DNA of 12,842 nucleotides from Rhodoferax sp. (GCA_029946045.1 JAQSDS010000442.1:1-12842), one strand, 5' to 3'. Positions 1 to 7,699 are shown, numbered from the stretch's first letter. Notes: generated by a model from the letters alone, not told the origin. Program-made: numbers and translations.

Positions 1-5
1 TGCGA

Positions 6-791
6 ATGATGACTACAAACACCCTGGTTAAAAAAGAGCGGCCGAAAATTACGGTCAACAAGCTTGATTTTTTTTACGGCAAGTTTCAAGCGCTCAAAGG
101 CATCAACCTTGAGATCCCCGAAAACAAGGTGACGGCCTTCATTGGCCCATCCGGTTGCGGCAAGTCCACTTTGTTGCGCGTTTTCAACCGCATGTTCGAG
201 TTGTACCCCGAGCAGCGGGCCCAGGGCGAAGTGATTCTGGACGGTGAAAACCTGTTGACCAGCAAGCAGGACGTGGCCTTGCTGCGCGCCAAAGTCGGCA
301 TGGTGTTTCAGAAGCCCACGCCTTTTCCCATGTCCATTTTTGACAACATTGCGTTTGGTGTGAAGCTGTTTGAATCGCTCAATGCGACCGACATGGAAGA
401 ACGGGTTGAGTGGGCCCTGCGCAAGGCAGCCTTGTGGACCGAGGTCAAGGACAAGCTCAAACAAAGCGGCTCCAGTCTGTCTGGCGGACAGCAGCAGCGC
501 CTGTGTATTGCCCGCGGCATTGCGATCAAGCCGGAAGTCTTGTTGCTCGATGAACCCTGTTCGGCGCTTGACCCGATTTCAACGGCTAAAGTCGAGGAAT
601 TGATCATCGAGCTCAAGGCCGACTACACCGTGGTCATTGTGACCCACAACATGCAGCAGGCTGCCCGTTGCAGTGATTACACGGCTTACATGTATCTGGG
701 TGACCTGATTGAGTTCGGTGCCACTGAGCAAATTTTCTTCAAGCCCAATCGACAGGAAACTGAAGATTACATTACCGGCCGTGTTGGTTAA
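6..791 (+). CDS. pstB: PstB, ATP-binding subunit of the phosphate ABC importer
   Basis: This is the cytoplasmic ATPase that drives the high-affinity PstSCAB phosphate importer. The 261-residue protein carries every ABC landmark in order: Walker [10 protein letters not shown] (47-55), a Q-loop at FQKP (Q102), the signature LSGGQQQRL (158-166), Walker B VLLLDEP (178-184) and the switch histidine H214 in [10 protein letters not shown]. The motif spelling and the length of about 260 residues match PstB rather than other ABC ATPases. Two ATG codons stand in tandem (bases 6 and 9), and only five bases of upstream sequence are present, so the start cannot be settled by a ribosome binding site. The gene leads directly into phoU after 17 bases, so it is the last transporter gene of a pst-pho operon whose pstS, pstC and pstA genes are presumably just outside the window. 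Control by PhoB through an upstream Pho box is expected from the family but cannot be seen here. Confidence 0.97.
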   Translation: MMTTNTLVKKERPKITVNKLDFFYGKFQALKGINLEIPENKVTAFIGPSGCGKSTLLRVFNRMFELYPEQRAQGEVILDGENLLTSKQDVALLRAKVGMVFQKPTPFPMSIFDNIAFGVKLFESLNATDMEERVEWALRKAALWTEVKDKLKQSGSSLSGGQQQRLCIARGIAIKPEVLLLDEPCSALDPISTAKVEELIIELKADYTVVIVTHNMQQAARCSDYTAYMYLGDLIEFGATEQIFFKPNRQETEDYITGRVG

Positions 792-808
792 GCAACAAGG
801 ACTTTGTT

Positions 809-1510
809 ATGAGCGATAAACATTTATCAAGCCAGTTTGACAGCGAACTCAGTGCGGTGTCGACCCGCGTCATGGAGCTCGGCGGTCTGGTCGAGTCCCA
901 AATTCGCCAGGCCATTTACGCTTTGTCGCAGTTCAGCGTGGAGGTAGCCGACCAGGTGACGGCCGCCGAGGCCAAGGTCAACACGATGGAGGTGGACATT
1001 GACCGCGAGCTCTCCAGCATCATCGCCCGGCGCCAGCCCACGGCACGTGATCTGCGACTGTTGATTGCCATTTCCAAGGCCACCGCCAATCTGGAGCGGG
1101 TGGGCGATGAAGCCGAAAAAATTGCCCGTATGGTGCGCTCCATCATTCAAAGCGGTGCGCCGCGTTCCCTGCCTTCGCTGGAGTTGCGCGTGGCTGCCGA
1201 CATGGCCTCGGGTCTGTTGCGCAAGGCGCTTGATGCCTTTGCCCGGCTCGACACCACGGCGGCGCTGGCGATTCTCAAGGAAGATGACCTGATTGACCAG
1301 GAATTCGACGGTTTCATGCGCAAGCTCATCACTTACATGATGGAAGATCCGCGCATGATTTCGCCGAGCCTGGACTTGCTGTTTTTGGCCAAGGCGATTG
1401 AGCGCATTGGCGACCATGCCAAAAACATTGCCGAACTGATCATCTACATCGTCAAGGGCGCCGATGTGCGTCATACGCCGTTGGCAGACATTGAGTCGGT
1501 GCTTAAATGA
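809..1510 (+). CDS. phoU: PhoU, phosphate signalling adaptor
   Basis: PhoU links the Pst transporter to the PhoR kinase and represses the Pho response when phosphate is plentiful. The 233-residue product is all-helical in character and shows the family's two repeated halves. Each half has the metal-cluster signature: ERVGDEAEKIARM (96-108) in the first and ERIGDHAKNIAEL (198-210) in the second. The start is well supported because AAGGA at 797-801 lies seven bases before the ATG. The last codons overlap phoB in an ATGA junction, which suggests translational coupling and so fixed ratios of PhoU and PhoB. Length and motifs are normal for the family. Long open frames on the opposite strand here are codon-bias shadows. 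Confidence 0.97.
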   Translation: MSDKHLSSQFDSELSAVSTRVMELGGLVESQIRQAIYALSQFSVEVADQVTAAEAKVNTMEVDIDRELSSIIARRQPTARDLRLLIAISKATANLERVGDEAEKIARMVRSIIQSGAPRSLPSLELRVAADMASGLLRKALDAFARLDTTAALAILKEDDLIDQEFDGFMRKLITYMMEDPRMISPSLDLLFLAKAIERIGDHAKNIAELIIYIVKGADVRHTPLADIESVLK

Positions 1511-2214
1511 GACGTTTGCCCGGCGTGCTGGTGGTTGAAGACGAGCCGGCCATCGCTGAGCTGATTTCGGTCAACCTGCGCCACAACGGTTTTCGCCCGG
1601 TCTGGGCTATGGACAGTGCCACCGCGCAAGTGGAGCTGGACGCGGTCTTGCCCGATGTCATTTTGCTGGACTGGATGCTGCCGGGCGAGAGTGGTCTGAC
1701 CTTGGCCAAACGCTGGCGCGCCCACCCCCGCACCAAGGCTGTGCCCATCATCATGCTCACCGCCCGCGGCGATGAGGTGGACCGCGTGGCGGGCCTGGAT
1801 GCGGGAGCGGACGACTACATTGCCAAGCCGTTTTCCACCAAGGAGTTGCTGGCGCGCATCCGTGCTGTGCTGCGCCGGCGCGCACCCGAGCAGGATGATG
1901 GACAGGTGAAGGTGGGCGATTTGTGCCTTGATGCGGCGACCTACCGCGTCACGTTCCACGAGCAGGCGCTCAAATTGGGGCCAACCGAATTCAAGTTGTT
2001 GCATTACCTGATGACCTATGCCGAGCGTGTCCACAGCCGGTCACAGTTGCTCGACAAGGTTTGGGGCGATCACGTCTTCATTGAAGAGCGCACGGTGGAT
2101 GTGCACGTCAAGCGTTTGCGCGAGGCGCTGGGTGAGGCTGGCGCCATGGTGGAAACCGTGCGTGGTGCCGGTTATCGCCTGACCGCGCAAATGCTGTTGG
2201 CCAAGCCAGTCTGA
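1507..2214 (+). CDS. phoB: PhoB, phosphate regulon response regulator
   Basis: PhoB is the DNA-binding response regulator that activates the Pho regulon when phosphorylated by PhoR. The 235-residue protein has a receiver domain (about 1-122) with acidic pocket E11/D12, phospho-acceptor D55 in LLDWMLPG, T85 in MLTARGD and K107 in AKPFS. A winged-helix OmpR/PhoB-type domain follows (about 135-230), with the recognition region around ERTVDVHVKRLREALG. A short, charged linker with RRRAPEQDD joins the two. Assignment to PhoB rather than another OmpR-family regulator rests on its position between phoU and phoR and on the DWMLPGESG wording around the phosphorylation site. The start ATG overlaps the phoU stop by four bases. 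The gene is followed after 12 bases by phoR. Confidence 0.96.
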   Translation: MRRLPGVLVVEDEPAIAELISVNLRHNGFRPVWAMDSATAQVELDAVLPDVILLDWMLPGESGLTLAKRWRAHPRTKAVPIIMLTARGDEVDRVAGLDAGADDYIAKPFSTKELLARIRAVLRRRAPEQDDGQVKVGDLCLDAATYRVTFHEQALKLGPTEFKLLHYLMTYAERVHSRSQLLDKVWGDHVFIEERTVDVHVKRLREALGEAGAMVETVRGAGYRLTAQMLLAKPV

Positions 2215-2226
2215 GCCAGCACGTTC

Positions 2227-3588
2227 ATGTTAGGGCGCTTTTTTCTTTTTTGGGCCTGCCTGGCGAGCGCTGCCTTGTTGGGTGTTTGGCTCGACAGGTA
2301 TTGGCCCGCCAGCCATGCCGTGGCGCTCGGTCTGGCGATGGTCGCGTCGTTCTGGGTGTTATTTGACAGTGTGCGTGCCAAAAAATTTCTCAACTGGCTG
2401 CGCCTCGGGGGCGGTGCCGAGGGCGGCTCGACCACCGGCGTTTGGGGCGACATCACCACCCGGGTGCGGCGCATGCTGCGTGAGCGTGAACGTGAGACCC
2501 TTGAATGCCAGGCGCGACTGCAAGATTTTTTATCGGCCCTGCAGGTGTCGCCCAACGGTGTCATGTTGCTTGATGGCGAGGCGCGCATCGAGTGGTGCAA
2601 CCAGACTTCAGCGGCACACTTCGGCTTGGACCTCCAGCGTGACTTGATGCAGACCATTGGCAACCTGGTGCGAGATCCTGGTTTTGCAGCTTACCTGGCC
2701 AAGGGCGACTTTGGCACCAGCCTGACCATGCCGGGGCGTGAAAACAGCCCTTCACGGCCGGTCACTTTGTCGGTGCAGCTTCATCCTTATGGTGACGGGC
2801 GCAAATTGCTGCTGTCGCGTGACGTCACCGTGCTGGAGCAGGCCGAGGCCATGCGGCGCGACTTTGTGGCCAATGTGTCGCATGAAATTCGCACTCCCCT
2901 GACCGTGTTGGCCGGTTTTGTGGAAACCCTGCAGTCGCTCAGGCTGGAAGAGTCTGAGCGCCAACAGTATCTGGCGTTGATGGCGCAGCAGGCCGACCGC
3001 ATGCAGACCCTGGTGAACGATTTGCTGACGCTGTCAAAACTTGAAGGCAGTGCGCCCCCGGGCGTGAACCTCCAAGTGGCCGTGCCTGCCTTGATGCGCC
3101 AGCTTGAGACCGACGCTTTGGCGCTGTCCCAGGTGATGGGTGATGCCGACGAGACGGATCACCAGTTTGTTTTCGACTGTGCCTTTGATGGTTTCCTGGC
3201 TGGCACGGCGAGTGAATTGCTCAGTGCCATGGGGAATTTGGTCAGCAACGCTGTGCGTTACACCCCTGCTGGCGGACACATCACGGTCGCTGCGGGACAA
3301 CGGGCAGACGGTTGCGTGGTTTTTTCGGTGGCTGATACCGGTCCGGGTATCGCTGCTGAGCACCTGGGTCGTCTGACAGAGCGTTTTTACCGTGTCGACC
3401 GCAGCCGATCCCGTGAGACCGGTGGCACCGGGCTGGGCTTGGCCATCGTCAAACATGTGGCACAGCGGCATGGCGCGAACTTGTTGATCGAGAGTACGGT
3501 GGGCAAGGGCTCCGTATTCAGCCTTGTTTTTCCACCGCAGCGGGTGGTTCCGGTTGTAGCTGCAAGCGACGCTCATACAGCCAAATAG
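2227..3588 (+). CDS. phoR: PhoR, phosphate-sensing histidine kinase
   Basis: PhoR is the inner-membrane histidine kinase of the PhoR-PhoB system. In 453 residues it shows two N-terminal membrane segments (about 4-21 and 31-48) with almost no periplasmic loop, typical of PhoR, which senses through the Pst/PhoU complex rather than a periplasmic ligand domain. A PAS-like region follows (about 97-205). The dimerisation helix has the H-box FVANVSHEIRTPL (213-225) with phospho-acceptor H219. The ATPase domain has the N-box (N337-N341), the G1 box DTGPGI (370-375), the F-box ERFYRVD (385-391) and the G2 box GGTGLGLAIVKH (399-410). No strong ribosome binding site is seen in the 12-base gap after phoB, so coupling to phoB is likely. 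The last 24 codons overlap the end of a convergent glycosyltransferase gene. Confidence 0.95.
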   Translation: MLGRFFLFWACLASAALLGVWLDRYWPASHAVALGLAMVASFWVLFDSVRAKKFLNWLRLGGGAEGGSTTGVWGDITTRVRRMLRERERETLECQARLQDFLSALQVSPNGVMLLDGEARIEWCNQTSAAHFGLDLQRDLMQTIGNLVRDPGFAAYLAKGDFGTSLTMPGRENSPSRPVTLSVQLHPYGDGRKLLLSRDVTVLEQAEAMRRDFVANVSHEIRTPLTVLAGFVETLQSLRLEESERQQYLALMAQQADRMQTLVNDLLTLSKLEGSAPPGVNLQVAVPALMRQLETDALALSQVMGDADETDHQFVFDCAFDGFLAGTASELLSAMGNLVSNAVRYTPAGGHITVAAGQRADGCVVFSVADTGPGIAAEHLGRLTERFYRVDRSRSRETGGTGLGLAIVKHVAQRHGANLLIESTVGKGSVFSLVFPPQRVVPVVAASDAHTAK

Positions 3589-5254
3589 AGTTTTTTCGTT
3601 CCGCTGGATGGCCCGTGACGCGCCGCAGCTGCCATAGCTGACTCGCACTGATGTCCGGGCGCTTGCGGGCGGTATCAATGTCTGCGATCAACCAATGGCA
3701 GGTGGTGTGGGAATCAAGCGCTTGTAGTTGGAGTTGGCCATGGAATTGCAAGGCCGCGATTTGTCCCCGGTTCAAGCCCAGTGTTGCCACGCAGCCAGGT
3801 GCCTGCGGCATGGCCGACGTGACCAGTTTCACCATGGGGGCATAGCTGCGGGCGAAATCCAGCAGGGGTAGCCACAGGGTCATCAGCAGCAACCAGCTCA
3901 GTGCGGCGCCACCGGCAGGGAGCACCACGCTTTTCCAGATGGCAGCCTGATGTCGGTCCACGCGCCATTTGACCAGCCAGGCCCATACCAGGCTGGCAGC
4001 CAACGCGATTAAAAACGGCGCCAGAGAAAAGCTGTGCTCAAAGCCCGGCACCAGTCGGGCCACGTTGGCAGCGGGTTGTGCCGGGAAGCCTGTCTGCATG
4101 GCAATCCAGACCACCCAGATCACCAGCGCACTGCCGGTGAAAAAAATCAGGGTGAACCAGTCGATCAGCGCTCCGACACTGCGGCTCAGCGTCGGCAGGG
4201 CAAAAGCCGCCAGAGCCGCCAGAGCAGGCAGGGCCAGCAGCAGGGAGCGCTCGGCGGCTTGGGTGGTCAGGGTAGCGCCGCTGGCGATGGCGACAAACCA
4301 GATCGGCAGCCACAAATGAAGGCCTGTGAAGTTGACATTGAAGATCTGGCGACGCCAGCGCCAGAGTGTCCAGATCGCCAGCGGCCAGGCGGGCCAGGTG
4401 AACCACAGAAAAAGGCGGCCCAGGCGTTGCCATTGAAGCAGGTTGGCGTGCGGCATGTCGATGCGCCAGTGCCACAAGTTCAAATAACTGGCCAGCAGGG
4501 CGCAGCCCAGTGTCATCAGCGCGAGGCCGCTGGCTCGCCATTTCATTTGCGAGGTTTCGGCTGGCGGTGCAAGCAAGTAGATGACTGTGCCGCCCAGCCC
4601 TAGAAAGAGGGCCATGAAGGGTGCGCCCGAGAGTGTCAGACCGACCAGCGCGACAGCGGCACTGACACCAGGGGAAATGGGACGGTAGGGCAGGGCAGCC
4701 ATGGCGTAAAACAGCAGTGCGGTAAAACACAGCTGTGCCAGCGCGGGTGTGGTTTCATGCGCCAACTGGGCCAGCCCCAGGCAGGCCATGAAGGCCAGCA
4801 GGCCACCGTCGGCAATGGCGCGGGCGTAATCTGTGGGCTGCGCTTCACCACCAAAGGCAAAAGCCACGGGTTGCGCCAGCGGACTGCGCGCCAGGTAATA
4901 GGTGCCGTACCAGGTGCCGATCAGCGCCAGCAGCAGCAGCAGCATGAAGGGCAGGCGGGTTGCCAGGTCGGGTGGAAACCAGGCGGGGCTAAGTTGAAGG
5001 GCCCAGCCGCCCAGCCAGTAGGGCAACAAGGCGTCGACCTCCGGTGTCATACCGCCCAGCGTGGGTTGCCACCATGATGCCGCGCCACTGGCCAGTTCGG
5101 CCATGTAGCCATAGGTGCTGATGTCGTCGCGCTTCCAGGGCGCCCGTCCCAAAAAGCCGGGCAGCACATAGGCCAGGCAAAACAGCCACAACGCCAGGCG
5201 CGGCAGGCGCTTGACGCCGGCTTGCGCGACGATGGCAGGTGTGGGCTGATTCAC
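3518..5254 (-). CDS. Integral membrane GT-C glycosyltransferase, ArnT/PMT-like
   Basis: This is a very hydrophobic protein of about 578 residues with roughly ten or more membrane segments, the first at about residues 18-36, and a soluble C-terminal tail of about 100 residues. The motif GRAPWKRDD after the first membrane helix resembles the acidic first-loop motif of GT-C transferases of the ArnT/PMT (GT83/GT39) class, which move a sugar from a polyprenyl-phosphate donor to lipid A, protein or another acceptor on the periplasmic side. Donor and acceptor cannot be told from sequence. I chose the GTG at 5254-5252 as start. The only upstream in-frame ATG (5329) lies next to the rpmE2 terminator hairpin, and the 25 residues it would add are mainly translated hairpin. 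No ribosome binding site precedes the GTG, so the start stays uncertain. The 3' end overlaps phoR by 71 bases on opposite strands. Confidence 0.8.
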   Translation of the reverse strand: MNQPTPAIVAQAGVKRLPRLALWLFCLAYVLPGFLGRAPWKRDDISTYGYMAELASGAASWWQPTLGGMTPEVDALLPYWLGGWALQLSPAWFPPDLATRLPFMLLLLLALIGTWYGTYYLARSPLAQPVAFAFGGEAQPTDYARAIADGGLLAFMACLGLAQLAHETTPALAQLCFTALLFYAMAALPYRPISPGVSAAVALVGLTLSGAPFMALFLGLGGTVIYLLAPPAETSQMKWRASGLALMTLGCALLASYLNLWHWRIDMPHANLLQWQRLGRLFLWFTWPAWPLAIWTLWRWRRQIFNVNFTGLHLWLPIWFVAIASGATLTTQAAERSLLLALPALAALAAFALPTLSRSVGALIDWFTLIFFTGSALVIWVVWIAMQTGFPAQPAANVARLVPGFEHSFSLAPFLIALAASLVWAWLVKWRVDRHQAAIWKSVVLPAGGAALSWLLLMTLWLPLLDFARSYAPMVKLVTSAMPQAPGCVATLGLNRGQIAALQFHGQLQLQALDSHTTCHWLIADIDTARKRPDISASQLWQLRRVTGHPAERKNSIWLYERRLQLQPEPPAAVEKQG

Positions 5255-5290
5255 GGGTGTGTGGGTCCAAAAACTGGCGTTAGCACAAAG

Positions 5291-5324
5291 AAAAAAGGCA
5301 GCGCGGAATGACCCGGCTGCCTTT
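5291..5324 (-). terminator. Intrinsic terminator after rpmE2
   Basis: Read on the minus strand, AAAGGCAGC (5324-5316) pairs perfectly with GCTGCCTTT (5302-5294). The inner CCG/CGG pair extends the stem past a one-base bulge. A run of six T (5296-5291) follows directly. The hairpin starts 20 bases beyond the rpmE2 stop and lies before the preferred glycosyltransferase start, so the downstream gene depends on read-through or on a promoter I cannot identify. Confidence 0.9.
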
Positions 5325-5344
5325 GGCAAAGCGCTGAGAGTGGC

Positions 5345-5602
5345 TTACTTGGCAGCGGTCTTGCCGAAGCGGTTGCGGAAGCGTTCCACGCGGCCACCCA
5401 TGTTGTCCACGGATTTTTGTGTGCCGGTATAGAAGGGGTGCGACTCGCTGGAGGTGTCAAGCTTGAACAGTGGCAGTTCGCGGCCATCTTCCATTTTGAT
5501 CATCTCTTTGGCGTTCGCGCAAGAGCGGGTGACGAACTTGAAGCCATTGGACGAGTCCAGGAAGCAAACGTCGCGGTAGTTGGGGTGAATGCCGTCTTTC
5601 AT
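5345..5602 (-). CDS. rpmE2: Ribosomal protein L31, type B
   Basis: This is an 85-residue 50S ribosomal protein. It begins with MKDGIHPNYRDVCF and contains the L31 hallmark SSESHPFYTGTQK followed by GGRVERFRNRFG. It is longer than type A L31 (about 70 residues) and lacks the paired CxxC zinc ligands, so it is the zinc-independent type B form. Two single cysteines remain, C13 and C28. The open frame extends 20 codons further upstream, but the ATG at 5602-5600 is chosen because GGAG lies close before it and the L31 fold starts there. A near-perfect -10 box sits about 90 bases upstream and an intrinsic terminator follows, so the gene can be transcribed alone. In many bacteria type B L31 is a Zur-regulated stand-in under zinc starvation. 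No Zur box is evident here, so it may be the only L31 in the cell. Confidence 0.93.
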   Translation of the reverse strand: MKDGIHPNYRDVCFLDSSNGFKFVTRSCANAKEMIKMEDGRELPLFKLDTSSESHPFYTGTQKSVDNMGGRVERFRNRFGKTAAK

Positions 5603-5637
5603 GATTTCTCCATCAGTTGCGTTAGCCGCGCCAGCCC

Positions 5638-5657
5638 TTGCGCAACCCATTGCGCAA
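5638..5657 (-). repeat. Tandem TTGCGCAA palindromes in the rpmE2 leader
   Basis: TTGCGCAA occurs at 5638-5645 and again at 5650-5657, separated by four bases. Each copy is its own reverse complement, so the pair can fold as one eight-base-pair hairpin with a four-base loop in the mRNA leader, or act as two DNA operator half-sites. It sits between the predicted rpmE2 promoter and the gene. Function is unknown. Confidence 0.6.
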
Positions 5658-5692
5658 TTCAAAGCTGTTCGTACTTTTCGCTAAAACGTTAG

Positions 5693-5722
5693 ATTATAGT
5701 TCAGCCGCAGTGCCTGGACTGA
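5693..5722 (-). promoter_or_regulatory. Predicted rpmE2 promoter
   Basis: On the minus strand a perfect TATAAT lies at 5698-5693, about 90 bases before the rpmE2 ATG and just downstream of the rho stop codon (5725-5723). No good -35 hexamer is found at the normal distance; the region reads CAGTCC or AGTCCA there. The promoter would therefore be weak or activator-dependent. It would give a leader of roughly 80 bases holding the tandem palindromes. Confidence 0.45.
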
Positions 5723-6985
5723 TCAACCGCCCCGACGCATCAAGTCGAAGAACTCGCTGTTGGTTTTGGTGGCGCGCATTTGCTTGAGCACCATCTCCAT
5801 GGACTCGACTTCGTCCATGTTGTACAGAAACTGGCGCAGGATGCGCGTTTTTTGCAGAATGTCGGGTGCCAGCAGCAATTCTTCGCGGCGCGTGCCGCTG
5901 CGGTTAAGCTGGATGGACGGGAACACGCGTTTTTCGTAGAGCCGCCGGTCAAGGTGAATTTCACTGTTGCCGGTGCCCTTGAACTCTTCAAAAATCACCT
6001 CGTCCATGCGGCTGCCGGTGTCGACCAGGGCCGTGGCGATGATGGTTAGCGAACCGCCTTCTTCCACATTTCGGGCAGCGCCCAAAAAGCGTTTCGGGCG
6101 CTGCAGCGCATTGGAGTCGACACCACCGGTAAGTACCTTGCCGGAGGATGGCACCACGTTGTTGTAGGCGCGCGCCAGGCGGGTGATCGAGTCCAGCAGA
6201 ATCACCACGTCCTTTTTCAGTTCGACCAGGCGCTTGGCGCGCTCGATCACCATTTCGGCCACGTGCACGTGGCGCGCAGCGGGTTCGTCAAAGGTGGAGG
6301 CAATCACCTCGCCCTTGACGGTGCGCTGCATTTCGGTTACTTCTTCCGGGCGCTCGTCAACCAGCAGAACCATCATGTGGCTGTCCGGGTAATTGGCTGA
6401 AATGGCGTGCGCGATGTGCTGCATCATCACGGTCTTGCCGCTCTTGGGTGGCGCCACCAGCAGCGCGCGCTGGCCTTTGCCGATGGGGGCAATGATGTCA
6501 ATGATGCGCCCGGTGATGTTTTCTTCGCCCTTGGTATCGCGTTCCAGGCGCATCTGCACGTTGGGGAACAGTGGTGTCAGATTCTCGAACATCACCTTGT
6601 GCTTGTTCTCTTCCGGCCCGCCACCGTTGACTTTTTCAAGCTTGTTCAGGGCAAAGTAGCGCTCGCCGTCTTTGGGGGTGCGCACTTCGCCTTCGATCAT
6701 GTCGCCGGTGTGCAGGTTGAAGCGGCGCACCTGGCTTGGGCTGATGTAGATGTCGTCGGTACTGGCGGTGTAGCTGGTGTCGGGGCTGCGCAAAAAACCA
6801 AAACCGTCGGGCAAAATTTCCAGCACGCCATCGGCAAAAATCTGCTCACCGGCACGGGCACGTTTTTTGATGATGGCAAACATCAACTCCTGCTTGCGCA
6901 TGCGCCCGGTGTTTTCAATCTCAAGATCTTCGGCTTGTTTGAGGACTTCTGACACGTGAAGTGCCTTGAGTTCATTTAAGTGCAT
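5723..6985 (-). CDS. rho: Transcription termination factor Rho
   Basis: Rho is the hexameric RNA-dependent ATPase that ends transcription of untranslated RNA. The 420-residue protein matches the length of E. coli Rho and has the N-terminal helical domain (about 1-47), the OB-fold primary RNA-binding site with DGFGFLRS (60-67), Walker A APPKSGKT (178-185), Walker B VILLDS (261-266) and the Q-loop [14 protein letters not shown] (287-300). The sequence is intact. The start ATG at 6985 has no clear ribosome binding site (CCACTCC precedes it), but MHLNELK is the standard Rho N-terminus. The gene lies downstream of trxA, from which an intrinsic terminator separates it, and upstream of rpmE2. Its C-rich, G-poor leader looks like a rut site, consistent with Rho autoregulation as known for E. 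coli rho. No intrinsic terminator follows it. Confidence 0.98.
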   Translation of the reverse strand: MHLNELKALHVSEVLKQAEDLEIENTGRMRKQELMFAIIKKRARAGEQIFADGVLEILPDGFGFLRSPDTSYTASTDDIYISPSQVRRFNLHTGDMIEGEVRTPKDGERYFALNKLEKVNGGGPEENKHKVMFENLTPLFPNVQMRLERDTKGEENITGRIIDIIAPIGKGQRALLVAPPKSGKTVMMQHIAHAISANYPDSHMMVLLVDERPEEVTEMQRTVKGEVIASTFDEPAARHVHVAEMVIERAKRLVELKKDVVILLDSITRLARAYNNVVPSSGKVLTGGVDSNALQRPKRFLGAARNVEEGGSLTIIATALVDTGSRMDEVIFEEFKGTGNSEIHLDRRLYEKRVFPSIQLNRSGTRREELLLAPDILQKTRILRQFLYNMDEVESMEMVLKQMRATKTNSEFFDLMRRGG

Positions 6986-7052
6986 GGAGTGGCTCAGTGT
7001 GTTTTGGAAATCTGCCGGGAGGGAATGGGTATGGCGCGACGGACTTGTGATG
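6986..7052 (-). promoter_or_regulatory. C-rich, rut-like leader before rho
   Basis: On the minus strand the 67 bases before the rho ATG hold 29 C and only 9 G by my count, with many YC dinucleotides and little obvious structure. This composition is typical of Rho utilisation sites. A 6-bp hairpin, GACTTG/CAAGTC (7061-7042), partly overlaps the upstream side. The expected role is feedback termination by Rho in its own leader. No convincing promoter for rho was found in this gap. Confidence 0.5.
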
Positions 7053-7132
7053 GTTCAAGTCGCATTGGCATGGCGCCTCTGGCTCGAGCTGACCCTGTGT
7101 GGGGGACAGCGAGTGCTTTGAATTATGACAGG

Positions 7133-7161
7133 AAAAAAATCCAGCGCGGATGGCTGGATTT
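7133..7161 (-). terminator. Intrinsic terminator after trxA
   Basis: On the minus strand AAATCCAGC (7161-7153) pairs perfectly with GCTGGATTT (7145-7137) around a seven-base loop, and a run of seven T (7139-7133) follows. It begins about 33 bases after the trxA stop and lies ahead of rho, so trxA and rho are not simply co-transcribed despite their adjacency. Confidence 0.92.
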
Positions 7162-7194
7162 AAAACAGATGCACAGCTTTGAAAAAAAGCAGGT

Positions 7195-7527
7195 TTACGC
7201 CAATTGCTGGTCAATAAATGCGGTCAGTTGAGCCTTGCTCATGGCGCCCACTTTGGTGGCCGCAAGTTGCCCACCTTTGAAAACCATGAGGGTCGGAATG
7301 CCTCGGATACCAAACTTGGCCGGAATATCGCGGTTTTCATCAACGTTCATTTTTGCAATTTGCAGTTTGCCTTCATAGGCTGCCGACACCTCGTCCAGAA
7401 TGGGGGCAATCATCTTGCATGGGCCGCACCACTCAGCCCAGTAATCGACCAGCACGGGCACAGTGGATTGCAGTACGTCGCCTTCGAACGATGCATCGGA
7501 CACATGTTTGATCAGTTCACTGGCCAT
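7195..7527 (-). CDS. trxA: Thioredoxin 1
   Basis: This is the small cytoplasmic disulfide reductase that passes electrons from thioredoxin reductase to targets such as ribonucleotide reductase and peroxiredoxins. The 110-residue protein has the classical active site WCGPC with C34 and C37, the conserved D28 region ([11 protein letters not shown]), and the cis-proline P76 in [11 protein letters not shown]. Length and sequence are those of TrxA. The start is supported by TAGGA about six bases before the ATG at 7527. The gene is divergent from a flavoprotein gene across 172 bases and is followed by its own intrinsic terminator and then rho. The trxA-rho neighbourhood is common in proteobacteria. 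Confidence 0.97.
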   Translation of the reverse strand: MASELIKHVSDASFEGDVLQSTVPVLVDYWAEWCGPCKMIAPILDEVSAAYEGKLQIAKMNVDENRDIPAKFGIRGIPTLMVFKGGQLAATKVGAMSKAQLTAFIDQQLA

Positions 7528-7571
7528 GGTTTTTCCTAAATTGAAAGTTTGAAAAGAATACAGTGGTTAAA

Positions 7572-7600
7572 TTGTGACAGAAACCAAATCTGTGCATATT
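7572..7600 (+). promoter_or_regulatory. Possible promoter of the flavoprotein gene
   Basis: TTGTGA (7572-7577) and CATATT (7595-7600) are separated by 17 bases and each match four of six sigma-70 consensus positions. A small dyad ACAGA/TCTGT (7577-7581 and 7589-7593) fills the spacer. Transcription would start near 7607, about 90 bases before the gene. I found no convincing promoter for trxA in the same divergent gap; TATTCT (7560-7555, minus strand) is the best -10 but has a poor -35. Confidence 0.3.
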
Positions 7601-7699
7601 GGCACGGGCTTCCTGTAGATCACGCTGCGGGGCGCTTTTAAGCTGGCCCGGTCGTTTGGAGCGGTTCTAATGGCCGCCTAAATAACGTTAAGGCTGATG

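Noticed and set aside
827..1474. A 215-codon open frame on the minus strand within phoU.
   Set aside because: It is fully antisense to a complete PhoU with good motifs and a good ribosome binding site, and its His/Gln-rich composition is typical of a shadow frame.
4034..4730. Open frames of 189 codons (plus) and 230 codons (minus) inside the glycosyltransferase gene.
   Set aside because: They overlap the long hydrophobic reading frame, which has coherent membrane segments; the alternatives are rich in Gln, Arg and Pro and show no domain.
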